Shown here piece after piece: positions 39,569 through 49,151 of a stretch of DNA of 64,000 bases. Position numbers and translations under genes: made by a program. The notes under the pieces were generated by a model, which was given only the letters and a program-made list of their open reading frames with translations, did not search any database and was not told where the DNA came from. This DNA comes from Gammaproteobacteria bacterium. GTDB lineage: Bacteria > Pseudomonadota > Gammaproteobacteria > Xanthomonadales > SZUA-36. Positions within the stretch are counted from its first letter, which is position 1. Each line of letters opens with the position of its first letter. The DNA lies in NCBI GenBank assembly GCA_024277815.1, contig JAJRUM010000055.1, positions 17,454 to 81,453 of the forward strand, written 5' to 3'.

Positions 39569-39596
39569 AAATGGGGTTTCCAGAGCAGATTTCAAG
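39569..39596 (-). promoter_or_regulatory. sigma-32 heat-shock promoter
   Basis: On the minus strand CTTGAAA (39590-39596) and CCCCATTT (39569-39576) are separated by 13 bases. Both boxes match the RpoH consensus completely and the gap is ideal. The start site would fall near 39561, giving the leader described above. Confidence 0.92.
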
Positions 39597-39638
39597 CATT
39601 GCTGTAAAGATTCTGTCGGCGGGTATCGTTGGCTGGTT

Positions 39639-40136
39639 CTAGCTGTAGCGGATGGCAGTAATCTTGAAACGGGCGCGGTGTTCCGGTAGTTCAACTGCAG
39701 TGCTTTGGCCAACAGTTCTGCCCAGTAGCGCCAGTGCGACTGGCGAGTCAATGGAGATGTAACCCTGGCTGGCATCAGTTTCATCGACGCCGACAATACG
39801 ATAGGTGACTGAAGCATCACCTTGCTCCTGCAAGGTTACCCACGCACCGAAACGGATAATCGAAATATCGGCGGGCGGACGGTCAACAATCTTTATGACA
39901 TCCACGCGCTTGCTCAAATAACGCAGGCGCCGGTCAATCTCGCCCAGCTGTTTCTTGCGATAAATATACTCAGCATTTTCTGAGCGATCACCCTCTGCGG
40001 CGGCGGCGGAAAGTGCCCGCACCACTTCCGGGCGCAGGGTTTTCCAGAGATAAATGAGCTCCTCCTTCAGTTTTTTTGCGCCGGCAGGCGTGATATAAGG
40101 GCTACCAGGTTTCACAGGAGCTCGCCACCTACCCAT
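39639..40136 (-). CDS. greB: transcription elongation factor GreB
   Basis: Stimulates RNA cleavage by backtracked RNA polymerase. The N-terminal coiled coil carries EGDRSENAEYIYRKKQLGEIDRRLRYL with the acidic tip, and the C-terminal FKBP-like domain has GAWVTLQEQGDA, YRIVGVDETDAS and SIDSPVALALLG. The start MGRWRAPVKPG (40134-40136, with AGAAGGG upstream) gives 165 residues, the GreB size, and the SENAEYIYRKKQL pattern favours GreB over GreA. Confidence 0.93.
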   Translation of the reverse strand: MGRWRAPVKPGSPYITPAGAKKLKEELIYLWKTLRPEVVRALSAAAAEGDRSENAEYIYRKKQLGEIDRRLRYLSKRVDVIKIVDRPPADISIIRFGAWVTLQEQGDASVTYRIVGVDETDASQGYISIDSPVALALLGRTVGQSTAVELPEHRARFKITAIRYS

Positions 40137-40248
40137 CGCTATACCCTTCTGCAGACATATGAATAGCCCAACTTTAGACACCTGCAACCTGCTTCATGAA
40201 GGTATATAGTACCCACCTTTCTACCCCCGTCACCAAGGAATTAGTTAA

Positions 40249-42336
40249 ATGAAGTACAAGTTAACGATGAGCATGGCTGTTGTGATTGGTCTCTATGGAT
40301 GCCAGCAGGAGTCAGATTCTACCGCCGTGGCAGAAGCAGCCCGGTCTGCTCCTGAAGCCGTTGTAACCGCACAGCCCCGTGGGCTGGTGAGCGGTATTGA
40401 CAAGAGTGATTTCGATGAATCAGTACGGCCACAGGATGATTTCTTTGATTATGTCAACGGTAGTTGGCTGGCCAACACAGCAATACCTGCCGATAAAGCC
40501 CGCTGGGGATCATTCGATATCCTCCGGGAGCAGTCCCAAAAGGATATTCGGGCGCTGGTTGAAGAAGTCAGTGCCGTAAAGGATATCCAGCAAGGTTCAC
40601 CCACGCAGAAAATTCGCGATTTCTACAATGCCTACATGGATACTGAAACCGCAACCCGCCTGGGGGGCGATGCCATCAAGGCTGAGCTGGCAGAGATTGA
40701 AGCTTCCAGGTCTCTTGACGATATCTTCAGGTTGTTCAGTACGCTGGGGATTTATGGTGTCAATTCACCCATTGGCGGCGGTATTTTCTCAGACCTGAAA
40801 GACCCGGACACCAATATTGTCTACCTGGGCCAGGCCGGCCTGACCATGCCGGACCGGGATTATTACCTGAAAGATGATGATCAGTTTGTGAAGGGCCGTC
40901 AGTTGTTCCTTGATTATGTGGGCAGTATTTTTGCGCAGGCTGGCATCGAAGGTGGTGCTGACCGGGCTAAACGCTTGCTGGCACTCGAGACCCGCCTGGC
41001 TGAGGTTCAGTGGACCAAGGAAGAAAATCGCGACCCGGTCAAGCGTTACAACCCGAAAACTCCGGCTGAGTTGCGTGAGATGGCGCCAAAAATCAACTGG
41101 GACATATCCTTTGAAGCCGCAGGCATCCCGACCCGGAACCGCTATATTGTTTCACAGCCCAGTTTCTTCGAGGCTGCAGATGACATCATCGCTGATACTG
41201 ATCTGGCAACCTGGAAGGATTACCTTACCTTCCAGACCCTGAGCAGCTTCGCACCGGTATTGGGTGATGACTACTTCAAGCTGTGGTTCGGCTTTTTCCG
41301 CCAGGGTTTGTCCGGTGTGGCTGAGCCGCGGCCCCAGTGGAAGCGCGCGGTGAACTCGATCAATGGCAATATGGGCGAGTTGCTGGGCCAACTGTATGTT
41401 GAGCGACATTTCCAGCCTGAAGCCAAGGCGCGTATGGATACCATGATCAAGAACCTGATCAAGGCCTACAAGAAATCCATTACCGAGCTTGAATGGATGA
41501 GTGAGGAAACCAAGCAGCAGGCGCTCGTAAAACTTTCCAAATTCAACCCTAAAATTGGTTATACCGACAACTGGCGGGATTACTCCAACATGCAGATCGC
41601 CAGTAGCGACCTGGTTGGAAACATCAAGAGTGCTGCGAAGTTTGAGTACAATCGCAATATCGATAAGCTGGATAGCCCGGTGGACAAGAGCGAGTGGTTC
41701 ATGACACCACAGACAGTCAATGCCTATTACAACCCTGCCTGGAATGAGATCGTTTTTCCGGCCTCAATTCTGCAGCCCCCGTTCTTCAATGTGAACGCGG
41801 ATGATGCGGTCAACTACGGCGGAATCGGCGGCGTAATCGGTCATGAGATCGGCCATGGTTTTGATGACTCCGGGCGCAAGTTCGACGGTGATGGCAATTT
41901 GCGTGACTGGTGGACCAAGGAAGACACGGAACGTTTTGATGTCCGCAAGAACGCGCTGGCAGCACAGTATGACGGCTACGAGGTTATCGATGGACTGACC
42001 ATCAATGGTCAGTTCACCTCCGGCGAGAATATTGGTGATCTGGGTGGAATAAGCATTGCTTACCTGGCTTATAAAATGTCACTTGATGGTAAGGAGGCGC
42101 CGGTGATTGACGGCATGACCGGTGATCAGCGGTTCTTCTATGGCTGGGCGCAGGTCTGGCGTTCCAAGGCGCGTGACAAAGAAGTTAAGCGCCGCTTGAC
42201 GGTTGACCCCCATTCTCCACCCAAATTCCGTGCTAATGGCGCGGCGGTCAACGTGCCGGAATTCTATAAGGCATTTGATGTCAAGGAAGGCGATGGAATG
42301 TATTTGCCACCTGAGAAGCGTGTCAAGATCTGGTAA
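40249..42336 (+). CDS. M13 family zinc metallopeptidase, probable lipoprotein
   Basis: A 695-residue neprilysin-type oligopeptidase of the periplasm. The signal peptide ends in a lipobox-like LYGC (Cys18), so it is probably lipid-anchored; the Tyr at -2 is unusual. The zinc site is HEIGH in VIGHEIGHGFDDSG near residue 530, with the third ligand in GENIGDLGG. The substrate-binding VNAYYNPAWNEIVFPA and the C-terminal RVKIW (the family's usual aromatic end) are present. It cleaves short peptides in characterised relatives. Single gene with its own terminator. Confidence 0.93.
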   Translation: MKYKLTMSMAVVIGLYGCQQESDSTAVAEAARSAPEAVVTAQPRGLVSGIDKSDFDESVRPQDDFFDYVNGSWLANTAIPADKARWGSFDILREQSQKDIRALVEEVSAVKDIQQGSPTQKIRDFYNAYMDTETATRLGGDAIKAELAEIEASRSLDDIFRLFSTLGIYGVNSPIGGGIFSDLKDPDTNIVYLGQAGLTMPDRDYYLKDDDQFVKGRQLFLDYVGSIFAQAGIEGGADRAKRLLALETRLAEVQWTKEENRDPVKRYNPKTPAELREMAPKINWDISFEAAGIPTRNRYIVSQPSFFEAADDIIADTDLATWKDYLTFQTLSSFAPVLGDDYFKLWFGFFRQGLSGVAEPRPQWKRAVNSINGNMGELLGQLYVERHFQPEAKARMDTMIKNLIKAYKKSITELEWMSEETKQQALVKLSKFNPKIGYTDNWRDYSNMQIASSDLVGNIKSAAKFEYNRNIDKLDSPVDKSEWFMTPQTVNAYYNPAWNEIVFPASILQPPFFNVNADDAVNYGGIGGVIGHEIGHGFDDSGRKFDGDGNLRDWWTKEDTERFDVRKNALAAQYDGYEVIDGLTINGQFTSGENIGDLGGISIAYLAYKMSLDGKEAPVIDGMTGDQRFFYGWAQVWRSKARDKEVKRRLTVDPHSPPKFRANGAAVNVPEFYKAFDVKEGDGMYLPPEKRVKIW

Positions 42337-42365
42337 GCAGGTGAGAAAAATCAGCACAGAAACAG

Positions 42366-42392
42366 ACGGTCGCAATTGCGGCCGTTTTTTTT
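42366..42392 (+). terminator. Rho-independent terminator of the M13 peptidase gene
   Basis: ACGGTCGC, loop AATT, GCGGCCGT (one G-T pair) followed by a run of T residues, 30 bases after the stop. Confidence 0.88.
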
Positions 42393-42436
42393 GATTTTAT
42401 TCACTCCAGTCCGGTATCGAGAGTAAACTCAGAATC

Positions 42437-43348
42437 ATGGCGACCAAATCCGATTCTGTCAGGTCTATCCTGTTTGCACTGTTTGCAAACCTGTCGATTG
42501 CTGTTGCCAAAGCGGTGGCAGCGTTTCTGACGGGTTCCGGTGCGATGCTGGCTGAGGCGATTCATTCGCTGGTCGACAGCTCAAACCAGTTGCTGCTGCT
42601 GTTTGGCATGAAGCAATCGCAAAGACCACCCGATATGAACTACCCGCTGGGTTACGGCAAGAGTATTTATTTCTGGTCTTTCCTCGTTGCAGTGATCCTG
42701 TTCAGCCTTGGTGGCATGTTCTCCCTGTATGAAGGTATTCATAAGTTCAGTAATCCCGAACCACTGAGGAGCCCCATGATCGCAGTGGGTGTGCTGGTGT
42801 TCGCGATCATTGCAGAATCAATATCGTTGTGGGGTTGCATGCACGCGGTGAACAAAGAGCGCCGGGGACGGCATCTGTCCCGGTGGTTCCGCGAAAGCAG
42901 GAGCAGCGAACTGCTGGTGGTGTTTGGCGAGGATGTTGCCGCCCTGCTCGGCCTGGGCCTCGCCCTGATTGCGATCCTGCTGACAGCAATAACGGGTAAC
43001 CCGGTTTACGATGCCATCGGTACCGTATTGATTGGTATCCTGCTGATTGTAATCGCCTCTCTGCTGGCTGTGGAAGTCAAGGCTTTGCTGATTGGGCAAA
43101 GTGTTGAGCCACACACTCAGCAGGCAATGCAGGACTTTTTGCACGCGCGGCCTGAAATAGATGAGATCTTAAACCTGTTGACGATGCAAATGGGCCCTGA
43201 TGCAATGGTCGCGATCAAGGTACGGATGAAAACAACAGGCTCCGAAACCGGGCTAATCAAAGCTATTAATCGTGTTGAACGTGAGTTCCGCGAGGCGTTC
43301 CCAATGACCAGGTGGCTATTCTTTGAACCCGATAACAGTGATGGCTGA
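42437..43348 (+). CDS. cation diffusion facilitator family transporter
   Basis: A 303-residue inner-membrane antiporter for divalent metals. Six spans are expected; the metal site residues include HSLVDSSNQ (HxxxD in the second span) and EDVAALLGL (Asp in the fifth). The cytoplasmic C-terminal domain runs from about residue 215. The metal cannot be told from sequence; the HSLVDSSNQLLLLFG form differs from the zinc-specific YiiP pattern. Confidence 0.88.
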   Translation: MATKSDSVRSILFALFANLSIAVAKAVAAFLTGSGAMLAEAIHSLVDSSNQLLLLFGMKQSQRPPDMNYPLGYGKSIYFWSFLVAVILFSLGGMFSLYEGIHKFSNPEPLRSPMIAVGVLVFAIIAESISLWGCMHAVNKERRGRHLSRWFRESRSSELLVVFGEDVAALLGLGLALIAILLTAITGNPVYDAIGTVLIGILLIVIASLLAVEVKALLIGQSVEPHTQQAMQDFLHARPEIDEILNLLTMQMGPDAMVAIKVRMKTTGSETGLIKAINRVEREFREAFPMTRWLFFEPDNSDG

Positions 43349-43354
43349 AGGTAT

Positions 43355-44674
43355 ATGACGGCTCCAAAAATAGGCTTTGTGAGCCTTGGCTGCCCCAAGG
43401 CGCTGGTAGATTCAGAGCGCATACTGACGCAACTCCGAAGTGACGGTTACGAAATTTCGCCCAGCTATGATGGCGCTGATTTGGTCGTGGTCAACACCTG
43501 CGGCTTCATCGACAGCGCCCGGGCGGAATCGCTGGACGCGATCAGCGAAGCCCTGAATGCAAACGGCCGTGTGATCGTTACGGGTTGCATGGGCGTTGAT
43601 GAGACTGAGATTCTGGAACTTCACCCTGCCGTTTTGTCAGTCAGTGGACCGGCGCAGTATGAGCAGGTCGTCAGTGCCGTTCACCAGCATGCGCCATTTG
43701 CGAAAGACCATGACGCGTTCATTGACCTGGTGCCTCCTCAGGGGATAAAACTGACCCCTAGACACTATGCATATTTAAAGATATCAGAAGGTTGTAATCA
43801 CAGTTGTACATTTTGCATTATCCCCTCACTGCGTGGGAAACTGGTCAGTCGGCCGGTCGGAGATGTGCTCTCAGAAGCGCAGCGCCTGGTGGATGCCGGT
43901 GTCAGGGAGTTATTAGTAATCTCTCAGGATACCTCAGCGTACGGCGTCGACCTGCGTTATAAACTCGACTTCTGGGGTGGCAAACCGGTCAGAACCCGTA
44001 TGACGGAGCTTTGCCAGGAACTTGGCAAGCTCGGCGTGTGGGTCAGGTTGCACTATGTCTACCCCTACCCCCACGTGGATGAGTTGATACCGCTGATGGC
44101 TGACGGATTGATATTGCCGTACCTCGATATTCCGCTTCAGCATGGCAGTCAGCGTATTTTGAAGTTGATGAAAAGGCCGGCGGCGACAGAAAATGCTTTG
44201 CAACGTATCCAGAAGTGGCGTGAAATTTGCCCGAATATCACTTTGCGCAGCACCTTCATCGTTGGTTTTCCGGGTGAGACAGAAGCGGATTTCCAGCAAC
44301 TGCTGGATTTCATTGTGGCAGCTCAGCTTGACCGGGTGGGATGTTTTCAGTATTCGCCGGTCGACGGTGCCAATGCCAATAAGCTTCCAGACCATGTGTC
44401 ACCTGATGTTATGGCAGAGCGTGAGCAGGCGTTTATGGAAGTTCAGGCAGGCATCAGCCATGCACGCTTGCAGGCCAAAGTGGGTGGTACTATAAAAGTC
44501 CTGGTGGATACCGTTGATAAACGGGGTGCAGTGGCCCGCAGTGCGGCGGATGCACCGGAAATAGACGGCCAGGTATTTATAGACAATGGCCAACAGTTAC
44601 AGCCCGGCCAATTTGTCGAAGTGCGGGTTGACAGCGCGGACCAGCACGACCTCTACGCTCACATCAGCCGTTAG
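43355..44674 (+). CDS. rimO: ribosomal protein S12 methylthiotransferase
   Basis: Radical-SAM enzyme that methylthiolates Asp89 of protein S12. The UPF0004 domain has [23 protein letters not shown] and VTGCMG with three cluster cysteines; the radical-SAM cluster is CNHSCTFC near residue 147; a TRAM domain ends the protein. The 439 residues match. It starts six bases after the CDF gene with GAAGG upstream, so the two are probably one operon. Confidence 0.95.
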   Translation: MTAPKIGFVSLGCPKALVDSERILTQLRSDGYEISPSYDGADLVVVNTCGFIDSARAESLDAISEALNANGRVIVTGCMGVDETEILELHPAVLSVSGPAQYEQVVSAVHQHAPFAKDHDAFIDLVPPQGIKLTPRHYAYLKISEGCNHSCTFCIIPSLRGKLVSRPVGDVLSEAQRLVDAGVRELLVISQDTSAYGVDLRYKLDFWGGKPVRTRMTELCQELGKLGVWVRLHYVYPYPHVDELIPLMADGLILPYLDIPLQHGSQRILKLMKRPAATENALQRIQKWREICPNITLRSTFIVGFPGETEADFQQLLDFIVAAQLDRVGCFQYSPVDGANANKLPDHVSPDVMAEREQAFMEVQAGISHARLQAKVGGTIKVLVDTVDKRGAVARSAADAPEIDGQVFIDNGQQLQPGQFVEVRVDSADQHDLYAHISR

Positions 44675-44686
44675 ATCAGGACTGTC

Positions 44687-45730
44687 GTGAATCTTGTTAG
44701 TCAAATCATCCAGAGGAATATGCACCACCTTCCCCGTGGCGAGACTGGCTTATGGATCAACCCTCTTCCTGATCTTGCTTGGCGCGAAGCTGCAGATTTG
44801 AGCTCCTCATTGAAATTATTCTGCCAGCAATTCGGCGCTTATTCTTTTCATAAGTCTGCTGGAGCAAAGGTCGAGTTTGGAACTTTTCCGCATGCCTGCC
44901 AACAGGATAACAGTCGCCAGCGCTACGCCTGGATCATCCTCAATCTACCCCGAGAGAAAGCCTTGCTTGGAATGCTACTGGACTGCGTTGTTGGTTTACT
45001 GGCCGATGATGGGGAAGTTTGGCTCGCAGGCGAAAACAAGGCTGGCATCAAATCCGCAAACAAACTGCTGGAAACCAGATTTACTGAAGTCAGCAAGCTG
45101 GACAATGCCCGTCACTGTACGCTGTTTGTTGCCCGGAAACCTGTACATCAACAGCCGTTCAGCTTGCAGGACTACCAGCAAAAGTGGCTGCTGGACTACG
45201 CTGGTGGTGAATTAAAGGTGGCTTCCTATCCGGGTGTTTTCGCGCACGGGCGACTGGATGATGGTACGGCGTTACTGCTAAGCACTATCGCTGGCCTGAA
45301 GCCGGCCGGTGAGATCCTCGATTTTGGCTGTGGCGCCGGTGTTATCGGGGCTTCGGTCATGGCTGGCCATGAGGATGTGCACGTAACCTTCCTTGATAGC
45401 AGTGCACTGGCTCTGCAGGCTTGTGAGGATACGCTTGCGGCCAATGGCCTTCACGGCCAATTGTTAGCCTCGGACGGGCTCTGCGGAGTTAGTCAAAGCT
45501 ATGACATGGTGATTAGCAACCCACCCATACATGCAGGCGTCAAAACAGACAACCGTATGAGCCTGCGACTGCTCGAGGATGTGCACACCCACATCAGGCC
45601 GGGCGGTGAACTGATCCTGGTGGCCAACCGCCACCTGCCCTACGAAAACTGGCTGGCGCAGCATTTTCAGCATATTGAGGCGTTGGCCGGCAACAGAAAT
45701 TTTAAAGTCATTGCTGCAAAGTGCCGGTAG
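44687..45730 (+). CDS. rsmC: 16S rRNA guanine-1207 N2-methyltransferase
   Basis: Methylates G1207 of 16S rRNA. The duplicated RsmC layout is seen: a degenerate N-terminal half, then a catalytic half with GVFAHGRLDDGTALLL, the SAM motif LDFGCGAGVIGA near 210 and the NPPIH active-site motif near 280 (SNPPIHAGVKTD). Translation starts at GTG 44687. A 347-residue protein, slightly long. RlmG is a close relative, but length and the NPPIH context fit RsmC better. Confidence 0.85.
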   Translation: MNLVSQIIQRNMHHLPRGETGLWINPLPDLAWREAADLSSSLKLFCQQFGAYSFHKSAGAKVEFGTFPHACQQDNSRQRYAWIILNLPREKALLGMLLDCVVGLLADDGEVWLAGENKAGIKSANKLLETRFTEVSKLDNARHCTLFVARKPVHQQPFSLQDYQQKWLLDYAGGELKVASYPGVFAHGRLDDGTALLLSTIAGLKPAGEILDFGCGAGVIGASVMAGHEDVHVTFLDSSALALQACEDTLAANGLHGQLLASDGLCGVSQSYDMVISNPPIHAGVKTDNRMSLRLLEDVHTHIRPGGELILVANRHLPYENWLAQHFQHIEALAGNRNFKVIAAKCR

Positions 45731-45816
45731 ATGTGGAATCATCCCGCTTTGGTGTGGTCATAGCGTTGCGGCATTTAGCCGCTGTTCATTACGACAAAAC
45801 TTACAGGAAATACAGC

Positions 45817-46203
45817 ATGCAAAAACTTGCCCTCACTTCAGTCTCAGCCATCGTGGCAACTCTATTCCTGGTTACCGCTTGTGCCGAAGAAGGCACAGGT
45901 ACTGAAACCACCTCCACCGCTGTAGCAGCAACAGGGTCTGGCACTACAGATGCCGTGGTTGAAAACAGTGCTGAACAGAAATCAATTATGGATCAGCCGG
46001 TTGATTTTTCCAGTGCCGAAGCCTATGCAAAAACGCTTGAGTCCATTCGGCAACAGGACGGCGATAAGGTAGCCGGCAGCATTGAAAATACCATCGGATA
46101 TTTCATGGTTTACGACCTGTCTGTAAAACGTGACAAAGAAAAACTGATGAAAAAGCTGAATGGTAAAACACCCAACGAGATACTTGGTATGAGGCGGCGC
46201 TGA
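45817..46203 (+). CDS. small lipoprotein of unknown function
   Basis: A 128-residue protein with signal peptide and lipobox LVTAC (Cys22), then a low-complexity Thr/Ser/Ala linker (residues 25-55). The mature domain (55-128) holds DFSSAEAYAKTLESIRQQ and ends LNGKTPNEILGMRRR. A C-terminal GKT-x-x-EI pattern is found in a small family of proteobacterial lipoproteins without known role (DUF6694-like, low certainty). AGGAAA precedes the ATG. It is convergent with the glycan operon. Confidence 0.75.
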   Translation: MQKLALTSVSAIVATLFLVTACAEEGTGTETTSTAVAATGSGTTDAVVENSAEQKSIMDQPVDFSSAEAYAKTLESIRQQDGDKVAGSIENTIGYFMVYDLSVKRDKEKLMKKLNGKTPNEILGMRRR

Positions 46204-46215
46204 AAGCCGGGACGA

Positions 46216-47550
46216 CTAGAAGGCGTTGCGATGAATCATGGCCAGCGGGGTTTGCAGCAGAATCTTCAAATCCAGCCACAACGACCAGTTTTGAATGTAC
46301 CAGAGGTCGTGCTCGATTCTAAGCGCCATTTTTTCTTCGGTATCAGTGATGCCCCGAAAGCCATTGACCTGCGCCCACCCGGTCATCCCGGGGCGTACTT
46401 TATGCCGTAGCATGTACCTGGGGATCCTGGACTTAAAATCCTCGTTGTGTTCAATGGCATGAGGACGCGGACCGACCAGCGACATCTCACCTCGCAGCAC
46501 ATTAAATAACTGGGGTAATTCATCCAGACTGCTGCGGCGCAGAATTCCACCAATGAAAGTAACCCGCTGGTCGTCCTGGGTTGCCTGGGCCACCTCGCCG
46601 GCTGTTGGCTGGTGTTCTTTCATGCTGCGAAATTTGAAGATCTCGATGGATTCACCGCCGATGCCATGACGTTGCTGCCGGAACAGCACGGGGCCAGGCC
46701 CTGAAAGCCTGACCAGCAGCGCGAGAAGCAGCATAAGGGGCGACAGGAGCACTAACAACAGAAGCGAGCCCAGTCGGTCGATAAATGCCTTCAGACGCAG
46801 TTCTGTACCTGTCATGGGCGTGCCGCTGAGGTTAATGACCGGCAAGCCATCCCATTCAACAATGCCCTGATTGAGTAAGCGATACTGGTACAAATCCGGG
46901 ATCACATTGACATCAACAACCGACTCATTGAGGGCATCAAGAGCAGACTCCAGCAGGCCGCGATCCTCCCACGGCACGGCCACCCAAACCTCGTTAATAT
47001 GTGCGTCAATGACATACTCTGCCAATTGTTCAACCGGGTATGCGCTGGCACCCGGCCAGTCGTGGCCAAAGCGTGCCACCAGTTCGATTTCACCATGCGC
47101 ATCCGACAGGATTCGTTGTTCCACCCGCTTGCCATTATTGCCTCCACCTACCAGCACCACACGTCGGGCGGCACGTGAAGAGTTCTTCCGGTGCACCTGC
47201 CAGCCATGTTCGAGCAACTGATTGATGAAGAGCCCTGCACCACCGAACAGTACCCACCAGGCAAACCAAATCCGGGAGTAGTCTGAGGTCACTTTAAACA
47301 GCGCTGCCAGAGTCACCAGCAGCGTGACAACCACGGCCCACCCGGCCAGCAATCGACGGGTCTTACGCAGCACATTCCAGCGGAACTCGGGGCGGAAAGC
47401 CCCCGTGGCCGGCATGATAACCGCTGCGATCAGCAGGCCGAGCAGCAACACGATCACATAGTCAGTACCCATTTGTAAGGAACCAAAGCGGGTATAAAAA
47501 GCCAGCAGAAATGCCAGCAGGATGACCAGTTGTGTTTGCAGGTTTTTCAT
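46216..47550 (-). CDS. undecaprenyl-phosphate hexose-1-phosphate transferase (WcaJ type)
   Basis: Starts glycan assembly by moving a sugar-1-phosphate onto undecaprenyl phosphate. The N-terminal part has four spans, then a nucleotide-binding-like domain with VVLVGGGNNGKRVEQ (residues about 131-145). The C-terminal transferase domain (250-444) holds KFRSM, LVGPRPHAIEH and VRPGMTGWAQVNGFRG. The 444 residues fit the WcaJ/PglC-large class. It is the last gene of the minus-strand operon, overlapping the WecG-like gene by four bases. The sugar transferred is unknown. Confidence 0.93.
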   Translation of the reverse strand: MKNLQTQLVILLAFLLAFYTRFGSLQMGTDYVIVLLLGLLIAAVIMPATGAFRPEFRWNVLRKTRRLLAGWAVVVTLLVTLAALFKVTSDYSRIWFAWWVLFGGAGLFINQLLEHGWQVHRKNSSRAARRVVLVGGGNNGKRVEQRILSDAHGEIELVARFGHDWPGASAYPVEQLAEYVIDAHINEVWVAVPWEDRGLLESALDALNESVVDVNVIPDLYQYRLLNQGIVEWDGLPVINLSGTPMTGTELRLKAFIDRLGSLLLLVLLSPLMLLLALLVRLSGPGPVLFRQQRHGIGGESIEIFKFRSMKEHQPTAGEVAQATQDDQRVTFIGGILRRSSLDELPQLFNVLRGEMSLVGPRPHAIEHNEDFKSRIPRYMLRHKVRPGMTGWAQVNGFRGITDTEEKMALRIEHDLWYIQNWSLWLDLKILLQTPLAMIHRNAF

Positions 47551-48341
47551 GGGGTTTTATCGACCGCTTTCCCGAATCCCAGTTTCGCTTTGAGCCGACT
47601 CCATTGTAGTTCGCTATAGCGCTTGAGGAAAACCTGGTAATCCACCAAGTATCTGCGCCACAGTCTGCGCGGTTCTTTGAACAGGCGATAGAGGAAACGC
47701 AAGTTCAGCCGGTCAATCCAGACCGGGTAGTATGTTGTGCCTGCACTCACCTGATCGAGAAAACCTCCACAAGTAAAGCCAATACCCCGCCAACCCGTGG
47801 CGACAAGTCGCAGAAGAAATTCCTCCTGCAAAGGGGCGCCCATACCACAAATGACCAGATCTGGCGGGTTGCCGGAAATAAACTCAGTGGCATCATCCGG
47901 ATCCTGTCCGTAACCCGAATAGCAGGCGGTGATTTGTAACCCCCTGTACTTTTCCCGCAACATCCTGGCTGCCTGTTCACTGACGCCTGGTTTGCCACCT
48001 ACCAGGCTAATACTGTGTCCGTTAAGTACGGCCGCACTAAATACTTCACCGGCAAGAGAGGTGAAGTCAAAAGATTCCCGCCTGACCTTTTTCAATCCGC
48101 TGGCATGAGCTGCCTTAACCATACCAATGCCATCACAGGCGATGATATCTAACTCCGCCAGAGTACCAACATAATCGGGGTGCTCCAGGCTTAAGGCGCA
48201 AGCCACCGGGTTTACAAAAGTAATCAGCAGGCAGCGATGGGGGTCTTTGGCGGAAAACCTGTCATGAACAGGGCCGATACCTATGGGTGACACAGGTATG
48301 CCGAGCACGCTGATTTTAGTGTCGGGGTCTTGCAAAATCAC
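47547..48341 (-). CDS. WecG/TagA/CpsF family glycosyltransferase
   Basis: A GT26 enzyme, probably adding the second sugar to the lipid carrier. The 264 residues include CDGIGMVKAA near 90, SLVGGKPGVSEQAARML and PPDLVICGMGAPLQEEFLL, all family signatures. Characterised members transfer N-acetylmannosamine or its uronate. GTG start (48339-48341). It lies just upstream of the initiating transferase, supporting an early step. Confidence 0.92.
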   Translation of the reverse strand: MILQDPDTKISVLGIPVSPIGIGPVHDRFSAKDPHRCLLITFVNPVACALSLEHPDYVGTLAELDIIACDGIGMVKAAHASGLKKVRRESFDFTSLAGEVFSAAVLNGHSISLVGGKPGVSEQAARMLREKYRGLQITACYSGYGQDPDDATEFISGNPPDLVICGMGAPLQEEFLLRLVATGWRGIGFTCGGFLDQVSAGTTYYPVWIDRLNLRFLYRLFKEPRRLWRRYLVDYQVFLKRYSELQWSRLKAKLGFGKAVDKTP

Positions 48342-48356
48342 CCTGGGTTGTCCTGA

Positions 48357-49151
48357 CTATAGCCATTTGCGCAACTTCCGAATGAGCCTGGAAAAAAGGC
48401 TTTGCCTGGCATTTATTTTTTTAAGAAACCTGATACCGCTGTCCAGAAAAGCCGGGATCCGGAAGTATTTGAGCCGTATTCTGCTTTCCTCCAGGCGCGC
48501 AACATCGCCCTGAACATCACTTGCGCCACCACGGTGGTAGACAGAGATCAACTCCGGCCTTTGCACCACCGTTGCGCCGTTGACCAGCAGGCGGGAAACC
48601 AGCTCGTAGTCGGCTGCAAGCTTAAAGCTCGTGTTATAAGGGCGGGCTCCCAGAATAGCGCGCCGGAAGAAAATCGCGGGATGGAAAGCCGGCATACCAT
48701 ACCAGGCCCAGCGTCGTGAACGGGCTTTTACCGGCACCCGGACATCATCCTGGTAGCGGACTTCACAATGCCCCCAGAGCATGTCTGCGGACGTATCAGC
48801 GAAAACCCGGAGCAGTGTTTTTGCATCAAGATCAGGGTACAGTTCATCACCTGCGTTCAAATAAAGTACGTAGTCTCCACCGGCCAGTTGTGTACCCTTG
48901 TTCATGGCATCGTAGATACCCTCGTCCGGTTCAGACGAGAAGTGGCTCGCCAATGTCCGCACCTGCCCTGCAAGTTGCGTTTCGGCTTTGCCCGCTCTGC
49001 TGCCGCCATCTATAACGATCCACTCAAGCACATTTCTATCCAGAACGGGCTTGATGGAGGCCAGCGTCAGCTTGAGCCCTTCAAAGTCGTCAAGGTGGAC
49101 TGTGATGATACTGAGCTTCAATGTGGGCTTCGCGGTGGTGGAGTGACCCAT
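48357..49151 (-). CDS. GT2 family glycosyltransferase
   Basis: A 264-residue GT-A fold enzyme. LSIITVHLDDFEGLKLTLASI opens the fold, IDGGSRAG and DEGIYDAMNKGTQLAGGDY form the donor site, and the metal-binding DxD-like motif is LNAGDELY. WcaA-like enzymes of this shape act in surface glycan loci. It overlaps the next glycosyltransferase gene by 34 bases, an unusually long overlap. Confidence 0.9.
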   Translation of the reverse strand: MGHSTTAKPTLKLSIITVHLDDFEGLKLTLASIKPVLDRNVLEWIVIDGGSRAGKAETQLAGQVRTLASHFSSEPDEGIYDAMNKGTQLAGGDYVLYLNAGDELYPDLDAKTLLRVFADTSADMLWGHCEVRYQDDVRVPVKARSRRWAWYGMPAFHPAIFFRRAILGARPYNTSFKLAADYELVSRLLVNGATVVQRPELISVYHRGGASDVQGDVARLEESRIRLKYFRIPAFLDSGIRFLKKINARQSLFSRLIRKLRKWL

